DNA of 64,000 nucleotides, taken from Barthelona sp. PCE. Its lineage: Eukaryota > Metamonada: BaSk clade. A program made the translations under genes and the position numbers. The stretch covers positions 1,054,001 to 1,118,000 of the forward strand of contig JAUFOR010000002.1 in the NCBI GenBank assembly GCA_040285745.1, written 5' to 3'. Under the pieces are notes generated by a model, which had not been told where the DNA came from, ran no database searches, and worked only from the letters and a program-made list of their open reading frames with translations. Positions 56,556-64,000 of the stretch are shown here, one piece after another. The stretch's first letter is position 1. The number at the start of each line of letters is the position of its first letter.

Positions 56556-58382
56556 ATGAGCAACTGGAGCGAAGAGCACAAGATTGCCGCTTCTTACCAT
56601 AGTATACTTGGTCTTCTATATAAATACGAACAATTAGGTGAAGAAGCGTTGAAGAATGAGAAATCAACTCCTTCAAGCCCAAAAAGCGAGGAAGGGGCTC
56701 CAATCATGGCTATACAGCAGCTTCTTATTCGCGGGAAACCGGATGATAAAGCAATTCCACACCATCAGAATGAGGATGTTTCTCAGATCGAGAACGCCAT
56801 GCATGGGCTTCGAGAGGCTTTAGACTCTGCATCAAGTCAATTTAAGATGCTTATTCCCAAGTTTAAGAAGAAAAAGGGTAAAGGTAAAGTTTTAATTACT
56901 CAAGACAATATCTCAAGTATGATGGAGTTCATTTATTACGTTCTTTGGGACAACTACGACCAGCTATGTGCACATTTGGGTGTCCAACTGTCCAAACTCA
57001 ATCGCACTTACAGTTATGCTGACCAGGTCAAGCTTTTGAAGCGTAGTATTGTAGGAAAGGACCGCATCATCCAGAACCTGTACCTGAAGAACACAGAGCT
57101 GTCAACCGAGGTCACCAACTTGAAAAATGCAAACAGTACCATATCATTCGATAACGACGTGATGTCACAGCAGCTGAAGGATCTGAGAGGCCAACAGCAC
57201 CTAATCACGCTGCAATTCACGGATTGGATGAACTACTTCCATGAGCTCAAGAAGAGGAAGGAGGAAAATCCGGAAGTCTTTATTTATTTCGACAAAGAAA
57301 CTGGATTACCTGTGATTGAGACCAAAACGGACGCCAGGATGCGGGAAGCAAAGCAGGCTGCACTGGAGAACGTTGATGAACTGGATATTGATATGATGGT
57401 GAGAGAAGAGCTGATATCTTTGCAAAATGATAATAGCAAGCTTGTTTCCCGTATCAAGGAGCTCGAGGGGGAGGTTCAGCAGATGAAATCTCAAGATTTC
57501 TTGCACAAACACAAACTCGCTTGTTTCCAGTCGCAAATGGAGATTATTAGCAACAAAATGGATCAGTCTGATGTTCTCAGGTTGGAGCAGAAGAAGGACA
57601 TCATCATCACTGAGCGATTCGTTGCGAAAATGAAGTGTGACCCTATCACTATCTTTGTTTCCCCTTCTTTCTTTGTTTTTGAAACTGAAGAGGATGTTGG
57701 AAAGATCGAAAAGGCATCATTGGCAATCGAAGTATCGGAGGACAAGTTGGCCCTCTCATCAACCGTTGCTGAGGCTTTTAATGTTGAGCTCCCATACAAC
57801 AGAGAAGTTCATGATTTTGTGCAGACGCATCTGGATTCCTTTAAGAAACAGTGTGATCTTGACTCTTACGTGTCATCAAATTCGCTGTGCATTCCCAGTT
57901 TCTTCAGGATCAATGTCAAGGGTGATATCACAAAAATGGTTGAATTTTACTCCAGCATTTTTGATCTTGAGGTTTGTAAGGATGACACGCGTGAAACAGA
58001 GCATGTTGTCAATCTGAAACCTGGATTTCATCAATCAATGCAAAACACCCACACTTCTTTGTTAAGCAGTGGTTTACATCTGGTAAGGAGGTATTGTGGT
58101 CGTGGTGGTCAAGACGATAGCTGTGGCCATGGTGAGTCTTGTTGTGCAGAACCCAGTGCGGAGGAAGAGTCTTGCGTTTGCGCTCCAGAATTCTTGCACC
58201 ATAACCTCTCAACACCAGCGTTGCAGTTCTCTGTTGGTGATCTAACGCTGTTCCGCTTAAAGTTTGTCGGAGAGATGGAGTCATTCCTTGTAAGAGATAT
58301 TCAATACAGTTCTGAACTTCGTACTCTGAACATGTTTGTTAAGGACCCTGAAGATAACGTCATCGGAGTCGTACAGATGTAA
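56556..58382 (+). CDS. coiled-coil protein with C-terminal VOC/glyoxalase-like fold
   Basis: A 608-residue protein with two parts. Residues 1-335 are helical and coiled-coil (for example ELSTEVTNLKNANSTIS) with a basic patch KFKKKKGKGK. Residues about 355-608 look like two beta-alpha-beta modules of the vicinal-oxygen-chelate fold: DPITIFVSPSFFVFETE, then FFRINVKGDITKMVEFYSS (the glyoxalase I-like helix) and a final LNMFVKDPEDNVIGVVQM, close to the DPDGN motif of VOC enzymes. A Cys-rich insertion (CGHGESCCAE, ESCVCAPE) divides the second module at about 516-550. Expected metal ligands are not obvious, so a binding role is likelier. Confidence 0.55.
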   Translation: MSNWSEEHKIAASYHSILGLLYKYEQLGEEALKNEKSTPSSPKSEEGAPIMAIQQLLIRGKPDDKAIPHHQNEDVSQIENAMHGLREALDSASSQFKMLIPKFKKKKGKGKVLITQDNISSMMEFIYYVLWDNYDQLCAHLGVQLSKLNRTYSYADQVKLLKRSIVGKDRIIQNLYLKNTELSTEVTNLKNANSTISFDNDVMSQQLKDLRGQQHLITLQFTDWMNYFHELKKRKEENPEVFIYFDKETGLPVIETKTDARMREAKQAALENVDELDIDMMVREELISLQNDNSKLVSRIKELEGEVQQMKSQDFLHKHKLACFQSQMEIISNKMDQSDVLRLEQKKDIIITERFVAKMKCDPITIFVSPSFFVFETEEDVGKIEKASLAIEVSEDKLALSSTVAEAFNVELPYNREVHDFVQTHLDSFKKQCDLDSYVSSNSLCIPSFFRINVKGDITKMVEFYSSIFDLEVCKDDTRETEHVVNLKPGFHQSMQNTHTSLLSSGLHLVRRYCGRGGQDDSCGHGESCCAEPSAEEESCVCAPEFLHHNLSTPALQFSVGDLTLFRLKFVGEMESFLVRDIQYSSELRTLNMFVKDPEDNVIGVVQM

Positions 58383-58397
58383 ATACACACATTTTTT

Positions 58398-59447
58398 TTA
58401 TTTTGGCGGAAATAACTGTAACTTCTGCATCTGCTCTGACCAGTAAAAAACATACGGCTCATCGTTATACTTAAACGCCTCCCATCCCTCTGGTAGCCGC
58501 ATAACCTTGCCTTGCTCCTGTTTAGTTGGTGATGTAGGTGGACTGCGCATTGATTTAGACTGATTGGGAACTATCCCAACCTCGATCAAAATCTGATTCG
58601 CAATCTTTCGTTTGTTCCTGCTATTAGGCACCTTCCCGTGTAGGTCAATGTACGAATCATAATAGCCTTTGAACACACGTACTGCTTTGCGTACAAACTG
58701 TTCTGAAACCCCAATCAAATTATTCCGATCAAAACCCATTGTGCTGAGATAATCTACCGTCTCCTTAACACTCTTAAAGTAAGGGAAAACAAGATATTTG
58801 GGCTTAACCTTTTCTTTTGGTTCTTGCTCAATTTCAACTTTAGCATGAGGATTAAAAAAGGCATCAAGCGTTAATTTCTTACCACCAGACTGTTTGGGTT
58901 TGGTACGCTTCCTCTCCTGTTTGGTTATGCACTTGTTAACATGAACACTAATGATAGATTTGTCAAACAGTTCGCCACAAATTGGACAATCAATAAACTC
59001 ATTCTTTCTCTGGATAACAACCTCGTCTTCCTCATCCTCTTCCTTGGCTGGGGGCGGTGGGGGAGATTGCAATGCAACAAGTTGATCTGATGTGTCATCT
59101 TGTCGTGTTGTATCCTTATCAACATCAATCTTTAGTAACTCGGATTTTATACCATTATATGCCCCCACGATGATATCAACCAGAGGTACATCAATGAGTT
59201 CTTCTGTGAATGCCTTCTCTCGACACACAGCACAACAATCATTGTCAACAAGCCAACGTCTAATACAATTGGAGCAAAAAACGTGCTTACATCGTCGCAA
59301 CATGAATGCTCTCTGAATAATACCATGACAAATGGGACATTCCAAGGTTGAGCGAAAAAACGAAACATTTGTGTTCGACCCCGATGTTTGTTGCGATGCA
59401 GGCAAAGGGAATGCAGCAAGTGCCTGTTCAATCTCACTTGCATTCAT
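58398..59447 (-). CDS. RAD18: E3 ubiquitin ligase RAD18 with UBZ, PIP box and WW-like tail
   Basis: A 349-residue RING ligase that, with RAD6, would ubiquitinate PCNA and start translesion synthesis. The RING is at 37-75 (CPIC, CKHVFC, CCAVC). The UBZ4 zinc finger follows at 154-173 (CPICGELFDKS with His169 and Cys173). KKLTLDAFF at about 190-198 is a PIP-like box. A predicted helical region at 230-290 includes YLSTMGFDRNNLIGVS. The last 32 residues, LPEGWEAFKYNDEPYVFYW and so on to LFPPK, have WW-domain spacing. Human RAD18 has a SAP domain in the middle, which is not apparent here. It converges on the VOC-like gene, 15 bases apart. Confidence 0.8.
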   Translation of the reverse strand: MNASEIEQALAAFPLPASQQTSGSNTNVSFFRSTLECPICHGIIQRAFMLRRCKHVFCSNCIRRWLVDNDCCAVCREKAFTEELIDVPLVDIIVGAYNGIKSELLKIDVDKDTTRQDDTSDQLVALQSPPPPPAKEEDEEDEVVIQRKNEFIDCPICGELFDKSIISVHVNKCITKQERKRTKPKQSGGKKLTLDAFFNPHAKVEIEQEPKEKVKPKYLVFPYFKSVKETVDYLSTMGFDRNNLIGVSEQFVRKAVRVFKGYYDSYIDLHGKVPNSRNKRKIANQILIEVGIVPNQSKSMRSPPTSPTKQEQGKVMRLPEGWEAFKYNDEPYVFYWSEQMQKLQLFPPK

Positions 59448-59603
59448 TTACGCGATAAAGAACGAAATTTTCCCTGTAAAAGAAATGATACAAAGAAAAA
59501 CACCTCTTCCGCAACTTTTTTTCACAATTGGGTATTTTTTTGCGCTTCCAAACACTTTTAATCACACAAAGCAAAGAATAACTATCGAAAAAATACATAA
59601 ACA

Positions 59604-60674
59604 ATGACAGCAACAATATATCAACGTATCTCACCGATGTTTATATTTCTTGTGTGTCTATTGGGAATGTACCTCAGTTTGAGCTTCAAAAAGCACCTTT
59701 TACATTGTACAGATGAACCAATGACATTTTATCCAAATTCTACACTTGATTCTCGCATACGGTGCTCACACTACAAATCCAGCGAGGTAGGGAGCCCCTT
59801 CGTCGACTTTTTGTACAACGCCACCAATACAATTCCTAAAGATGGAGGATCATACGTTACCAATCACAAATGCGCTTATGCTATGATGATTGATACGCCT
59901 GCTTTCATTTTACCAGCACGTGTGTGGGCATACAGCCTACAGAGAGTGAATACCCAGGCAGACATTGTCGCACTTGTTGTGGAGAATACACTAACAGTCG
60001 ATGAGGTAGGGAAGCTAGTTGATGCTGGAATTAAAATTAAATATGAAAAGGTAATTGAGTCTGTCCCTGGGTTCATGGCAAGTAATAGATTTGATACGGT
60101 GGACACAAAGTTTCGAATTTTTAACTGGACCGAATATGATAAAATTGCGATTGTTGATGCAGACACGGTAGCAACCCAAAACCCCGACTGGGTGTTTGAC
60201 CTTGATGGGTTCTGGACACAGCAGGATGATAAAGATGATTATGACAGCGTCATTGCAAGTTTCTGGTTAGTTCAGCCTGACACACAGATATTTAACCAGC
60301 TTTTATCACTTCTTTCAGGGCTGAAGGAACACTATAGTGTCATGTGGAAGGAGCAAGCATTCATTAAATTCGTAACTACATTCTCTCGTAACAGTCTGAG
60401 TTATCACTTCTGTATTAGTCAGTTTGACTTAACCTCTGTAGAGACCATTCCCAGCGTGAAGCCTGAGCACGTCTTCTTCGTGCACTACCTGTCAGGAATT
60501 GTAGAGCATGATAAACCATGGAAATTAGTACCCAAAACAAATAATTTAGCTACTTTAAGTCAATTTTTTAATGATATTCGATTAAATTCTGGTACACAAC
60601 CCATTGCGAATCTCTGGCTGAAGGTTGCTGCCGAATATTTCTTATTGCACCCAGACTATTTTGTTTCTGAGTAA
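59604..60674 (+). CDS. GT8-family glycosyltransferase, type II membrane protein
   Basis: A 356-residue enzyme with a short cytosolic N-terminus and one signal-anchor helix (about 12-28, FIFLVCLLGMYLSLSF). The lumenal part is a GT8 nucleotide-sugar fold related to glycogenin and galactinol synthase: HKCAYAMMIDTPAF, then KFRIFNWTEYDKIAIVDADT with the DxD metal site near 186, and HYLSGIVEHDKPW near the end (donor-binding His/Gly/Lys-like). Probably Golgi, retaining, using UDP-glucose or UDP-galactose; the acceptor is unknown. ATG 59604 is the first ATG. It converges on the kinesin, 11 bases between stops. Confidence 0.85.
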   Translation: MTATIYQRISPMFIFLVCLLGMYLSLSFKKHLLHCTDEPMTFYPNSTLDSRIRCSHYKSSEVGSPFVDFLYNATNTIPKDGGSYVTNHKCAYAMMIDTPAFILPARVWAYSLQRVNTQADIVALVVENTLTVDEVGKLVDAGIKIKYEKVIESVPGFMASNRFDTVDTKFRIFNWTEYDKIAIVDADTVATQNPDWVFDLDGFWTQQDDKDDYDSVIASFWLVQPDTQIFNQLLSLLSGLKEHYSVMWKEQAFIKFVTTFSRNSLSYHFCISQFDLTSVETIPSVKPEHVFFVHYLSGIVEHDKPWKLVPKTNNLATLSQFFNDIRLNSGTQPIANLWLKVAAEYFLLHPDYFVSE

Positions 60675-60685
60675 AATATTTGTTT

Positions 60686-63600
60686 TTATTGGATTGTGCA
60701 TTTCTTCTTTTCTTCATCCACAGTTTCCATTTTTGACTGTACATCAGCAATCATTGCTTCGATTTCCTCCTTCTTACCCATCAAATAAGCCATTTGCTGT
60801 TCTAAAGCAATGGAAGGATCCATGTTCATCTCTACAACATGGGGACGCAGGAAATCATCTATTTGCTGCTGTGTAGCAACACTTGGTGTCTGTGGGCTCA
60901 AAACAACACTTGTTCCTGGGTTCATCTCAACGTTAATACTGGGGAGGTTCTGCATCTGCTTATCAAGATCTCTGCTCTTGTTCTCCTTCTCAAAGAAATG
61001 GCTGTACTGCTCTCGATGACCGAAAACAGTAAAGCGTAGGTTGCTTTCGTTACACCAAGAAAGGAAATCGTCAGTTACGAGGATAGAATACATGCAGTGA
61101 TGATTATAATCGGGAGTAACGTCCTCAACTGGTTGATCAGGGATATGTGTGCTGTTAGCAAACTCATATGCACCGATCTCAACGTATGAAGAAATTGCAA
61201 GATCCTTGGGAAGACCAACTGCTTGCTCAATGTGCACATCAAAATATGCTCTGTTACCGACTTCAAGATAATCGTCATCAGGGATGTCCATATCGAAAGA
61301 CTCGGTTTCGCTCTTCATTGGGGTGATCTTGATCTTCAGTGCTCCTACATCATCGCCACGAGCATTAAAAATCGCAGTCGTCAGCTGGAAAGGCATACCC
61401 ATCATAAGAACTTCACCTGCAAGCAACGACGATCCGATCTCTACGGAAGCGAGTGGGTCGAACAACGTCATGAATGGGTTATCTTCAGGATCCATTATGT
61501 TAACAGTACCGTACTCATCCATTTCATTCCACAGTGATGTGACACCGCTGTAGCGCTCCTGGAACACGTCTGATGTCAATTCTCCTTCTGTACCATCGTT
61601 ATCAACCGCAATGACAACCTTTGACACATGCATCTGCACGTTAGGATCATACGATGCCTTGATTGTAGGGCGGAAAATAGGGTGTGTTTCTGACAAGTCA
61701 GGGATCTGAGAGAGTAGCTGGGCAACCATACCATTCATCTGGTTGATCTTGGGAATTAAATCTGACAGAGAGAGCTCGATCTCGCGGCGTTCCTGCTCAC
61801 GACGTAACATGCGTGCCTTGTTCAAGCGCTCCTGGATGGATCTCTCCTCGTCATGCTTCTTATCGTTGTCCTCCAACTGTTTCTCCAGCTCTTGTACTTC
61901 GTCCTCACGTCCTTCTCGACGTGCTAGTTCCACCTTGGCCTCCAGCTCCTGTTGGCTCTTCTCGTGGTTCTGGTTCGCAGTTGTCTGCATCTTCTTCAGC
62001 TTCTCTTCATAAGCGAGGCGCTCCTTCTCGAAGTCAGCGCGCATGGCAGCAAGGCGGTCAGCCTGCAATTCGTCGAGCGCATCCTGGAAGTCAGTATCAC
62101 CAATGAAATCTGTGACCGGCTTTCCCTCTTTACCAGCACCAATAAAGCGGAAGATAAACCTCTGTCCAAACACTACTGAGTCTCCATGAACGAGAATGGC
62201 TTCTGTGACGGCCTCGCCGTTGATGTGCAACTCACCCTTGGCGTTAACAATAACGTTTTCTCCGTTATTAGTAAAGAGTGCGTGCTCTTCCTCAATGCCA
62301 ATACCACTTAGTGCAATACGTTGGTTCTTTCCTGCGATTAATTCCTCATTCGGCACGAACTCATAGCGCTGGTGCCCTGACCACATGCTATCGCTGTTAA
62401 TATTAAGCAACCATGGCATGTTACTAGCAAGCGGACCGCGTGCAACAGTAGTTTCCTTAGCAGCAGCTGCAAAGTATTCAGAGGCTTCGCTTTGCTTACC
62501 ACCTGTGGATTCCACAGTATCCTGGTCAGAACGCACCTGTTGGAGACGCTGTTGGGCGAGTTCAAGCTGCTCCTGGAGCTCCTGGACCATATCTGGATCT
62601 GCTGCAAGTTTCAGCTGCTCGATCAACTTCTGCTGCTCTTCGACCTGCTTCGTCAGCTCTTCAACCTTTGCCTGGAGAGGTGAAACGTTTTTCTTGACAA
62701 CGTTAGTGATCTTTGCAGCAACCTGTGCATATCTCAAAGTTGAGAGGGTTTGGTCGAAATCGACAGCAGACGGGGAGAGGGCGGCAATCATGACTGTAAA
62801 ACAGTTACCACCCAACGCATTCGAAAGCATCTGCGTCAGCTTGGAAGCACGCATGGAAGGACGCGCTAACTTCTTTTTTTCTTTGGGGGTAGCTGCGAGC
62901 CAGCGAATAACTGAACCAAGGTGGGATAGTGAACGGTTAATATTGGAACCCTCACGGAGACCGGCACCTGAGGCACCTGTATCGTTGGCACGCTCTGAAC
63001 CGGCAAGATCGACAAGGTTCATATCTGCTTCGATAACGTTCTTGACCTCCTTGCGCTTACCGTCCTGTTCGACGACCTCTGTAACGAACTGCTTGATTGT
63101 GACAGTGAAAATAGAGTGTGAACGGGAGGATTCAGCATTCATCTTTGTGGCACGCTTGAAACGCAGACCATCACCAATGTTAATTAGTCGGTTAATATCC
63201 TCGAAAGACTGGACGAGCACACGTGTTGCACCCATGACTTCGGGGATACCGTTGAGAGTGACAACCTTAAGATCGTCAGGATTAACTGATGAGTTGTCGT
63301 TCAGTTTGTTGTAAACCTGTCTCTTACGCTTGAGCTGATCAGAGTCACCCTTGAGCTGTTGTCTGTTAAGCTCATCACGCTGGTTCTTGAGGTTCGAGAC
63401 GAAATCAGAAGCGCCCTTATCGTGAATGACCGCCATGACCTGATCCATGTTGAACTTTTGTTCCTTGTACACTGAAAGGTCACGGTCTAAACAAAGAAGG
63501 TCACGGATGGCTTCATTGTAGATTTCAATGTACCTACATTCGACCAAAATATTGATCTGCTTGCCCTCGCTTTCAAACTTAGCCTTGAGCTCGGGGATCT

Positions 63601-64000
63601 TCACAAAAAGTTCAGAACAAGCACGGGGAATAATTCCCCACTGGTCGTGGTCGTCAAGAACACCCATCATGGAGTACGATTTTCCCGAACCAGTCTGGCC
63701 ATATGCAAAGACTGTAGCATTGTATCCTTCCAGCGACTTTTTGAGCATGGGAATTCCAATCGCTTGGTAAACGTCCACTTGGGAGGCGAAATTCTCTGCT
63801 TTTCCCTTGGGGATTTCGTTGAAATCTGCAATTTCCTGGCTGAAACATATGAATGAGTTGAATGCATGGGTGAAATTGAAACTCTTAACATGTTTGTCAG
63901 CCATGTGCTTTTCTAGCTCTCCATTTTCAATTTTTGTACGCAGGGCTTTGTCAGTAAAGTACTCGTCAGATCGAATTTTAAGGTAACCAGGGGTATCTGG
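60686..64000 (-). CDS. kinesin-3 motor with FHA domain and C-terminal CaaX box (5' end outside)
   Basis: The visible 1104 residues run from within the motor domain to the stop; the frame is open to the right edge, so the first strands are missing. Motor motifs: AYGQTGSGKSYSM (P-loop), AESSRSHSIFTV (switch I) and DLAGSE (switch II). After a neck/coiled coil (EELTKQVEEQQKLIEQL) there is an FHA-like domain with RIALSGIGIEEEHALF. A second coiled coil, then the KIF1B-type and C2-like domain (WNEMDEYGTVNIMDPEDNPF) follow. KIF1A-type PH is missing; the protein ends EEKKKCTIQ, where CTIQ is a farnesylation (CaaX) box after a lysine run. ATG 63904 lies inside the conserved part and is not the start. 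Confidence 0.9.
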   Translation of the reverse strand, partial: PDTPGYLKIRSDEYFTDKALRTKIENGELEKHMADKHVKSFNFTHAFNSFICFSQEIADFNEIPKGKAENFASQVDVYQAIGIPMLKKSLEGYNATVFAYGQTGSGKSYSMMGVLDDHDQWGIIPRACSELFVKIPELKAKFESEGKQINILVECRYIEIYNEAIRDLLCLDRDLSVYKEQKFNMDQVMAVIHDKGASDFVSNLKNQRDELNRQQLKGDSDQLKRKRQVYNKLNDNSSVNPDDLKVVTLNGIPEVMGATRVLVQSFEDINRLINIGDGLRFKRATKMNAESSRSHSIFTVTIKQFVTEVVEQDGKRKEVKNVIEADMNLVDLAGSERANDTGASGAGLREGSNINRSLSHLGSVIRWLAATPKEKKKLARPSMRASKLTQMLSNALGGNCFTVMIAALSPSAVDFDQTLSTLRYAQVAAKITNVVKKNVSPLQAKVEELTKQVEEQQKLIEQLKLAADPDMVQELQEQLELAQQRLQQVRSDQDTVESTGGKQSEASEYFAAAAKETTVARGPLASNMPWLLNINSDSMWSGHQRYEFVPNEELIAGKNQRIALSGIGIEEEHALFTNNGENVIVNAKGELHINGEAVTEAILVHGDSVVFGQRFIFRFIGAGKEGKPVTDFIGDTDFQDALDELQADRLAAMRADFEKERLAYEEKLKKMQTTANQNHEKSQQELEAKVELARREGREDEVQELEKQLEDNDKKHDEERSIQERLNKARMLRREQERREIELSLSDLIPKINQMNGMVAQLLSQIPDLSETHPIFRPTIKASYDPNVQMHVSKVVIAVDNDGTEGELTSDVFQERYSGVTSLWNEMDEYGTVNIMDPEDNPFMTLFDPLASVEIGSSLLAGEVLMMGMPFQLTTAIFNARGDDVGALKIKITPMKSETESFDMDIPDDDYLEVGNRAYFDVHIEQAVGLPKDLAISSYVEIGAYEFANSTHIPDQPVEDVTPDYNHHCMYSILVTDDFLSWCNESNLRFTVFGHREQYSHFFEKENKSRDLDKQMQNLPSINVEMNPGTSVVLSPQTPSVATQQQIDDFLRPHVVEMNMDPSIALEQQMAYLMGKKEEIEAMIADVQSKMETVDEEKKKCTIQ

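Noticed and set aside
1-64000. Polycistronic transcription as in kinetoplastids
   Set aside because: Neighbouring genes alternate strands almost every one to three genes and each has its own short flank.

Overview
The window is a stretch of compact nuclear DNA from a flagellated, unicellular eukaryote, most likely a metamonad (fornicate, barthelonid or parabasalid grade). The eukaryotic signs are the gene families: SF3B2, SmG, importin-beta1, proteasome alpha5, GCP3, kinesin-3, CDC25, GPN3 and UTP17. The flagellum is implied by CCDC40, a component of the 96-nm axonemal ruler, and by SF-assemblin/giardin, a rootlet protein. The metamonad guess rests on three things: introns are rare and short; their 3' ends carry a fused branch-point/acceptor motif close to CTAAYWTTTAG, with only about 7 bases between branch adenine and AG, as in Trichomonas and Giardia; and many starts have a YTCAYY-like initiator just upstream. 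This placement is inference, not proof.

Layout: about 44 protein genes lie on alternating strands. Convergent pairs are nearly fused: their stop codons are 0 to about 100 bases apart, and one pair abuts exactly at 44902/44903. I found no polycistronic array, transposon, CRISPR array, rRNA or tRNA. Six introns are supported or suggested: importin-beta1, the unknown gene at 19442, SF-assemblin, proteasome alpha5, CDC25, and a zinc-ribbon gene at 49572 (weak).

Region by region. 1-9.5 kb: the end of a PCNA-binding protein, DPH6, an N-BAR-like protein, CCDC40, SF3B2, an HDHD5-like HAD protein, two small membrane or secreted proteins and SmG. 9.5-25 kb: an RRM protein, a PIF1 helicase, a possible ORC3, GPN3, a possible AATF/Bfr2, importin-beta1, two unknown proteins, an LCAT-family lipase and a charged nuclear-looking protein. 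25.6-39 kb: a 2140-residue spastizin-like solenoid without a visible FYVE finger, UTP17, a mini-RING, an RRM protein, a propeller/ankyrin protein ending in a CaaX box, and an SLC35F-like transporter. 39-53 kb: SF-assemblin, proteasome alpha5, a Gaa1-like protein, F-box/LRR, a PPP phosphatase, CDC25, a zinc-ribbon protein and coiled-coil proteins. 53-64 kb: an isochorismatase-like protein, GCP3, an RNASEK-like V-ATPase accessory protein, a coiled-coil/VOC-like fusion, RAD18 with a WW-like tail, a GT8 glycosyltransferase and a kinesin-3 that runs off the right edge.

Functional themes are RNA splicing and ribosome assembly (SF3B2, SmG, UTP17, AATF-like), replication and damage tolerance (PIP-box protein, PIF1, ORC3-like, RAD18), the cytoskeleton (CCDC40, assemblin, GCP3, kinesin-3) and the endomembrane system (BAR, spastizin, Gaa1, RNASEK, SLC35). 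No single gene cluster looks like a dedicated new system. The most unusual items are a kinesin-3 that seems to use a C-terminal prenyl group, a second CaaX protein with propeller and ankyrin parts, a RAD18 with a WW-like tail, a coiled-coil/VOC-like fusion, and the intron signal itself.
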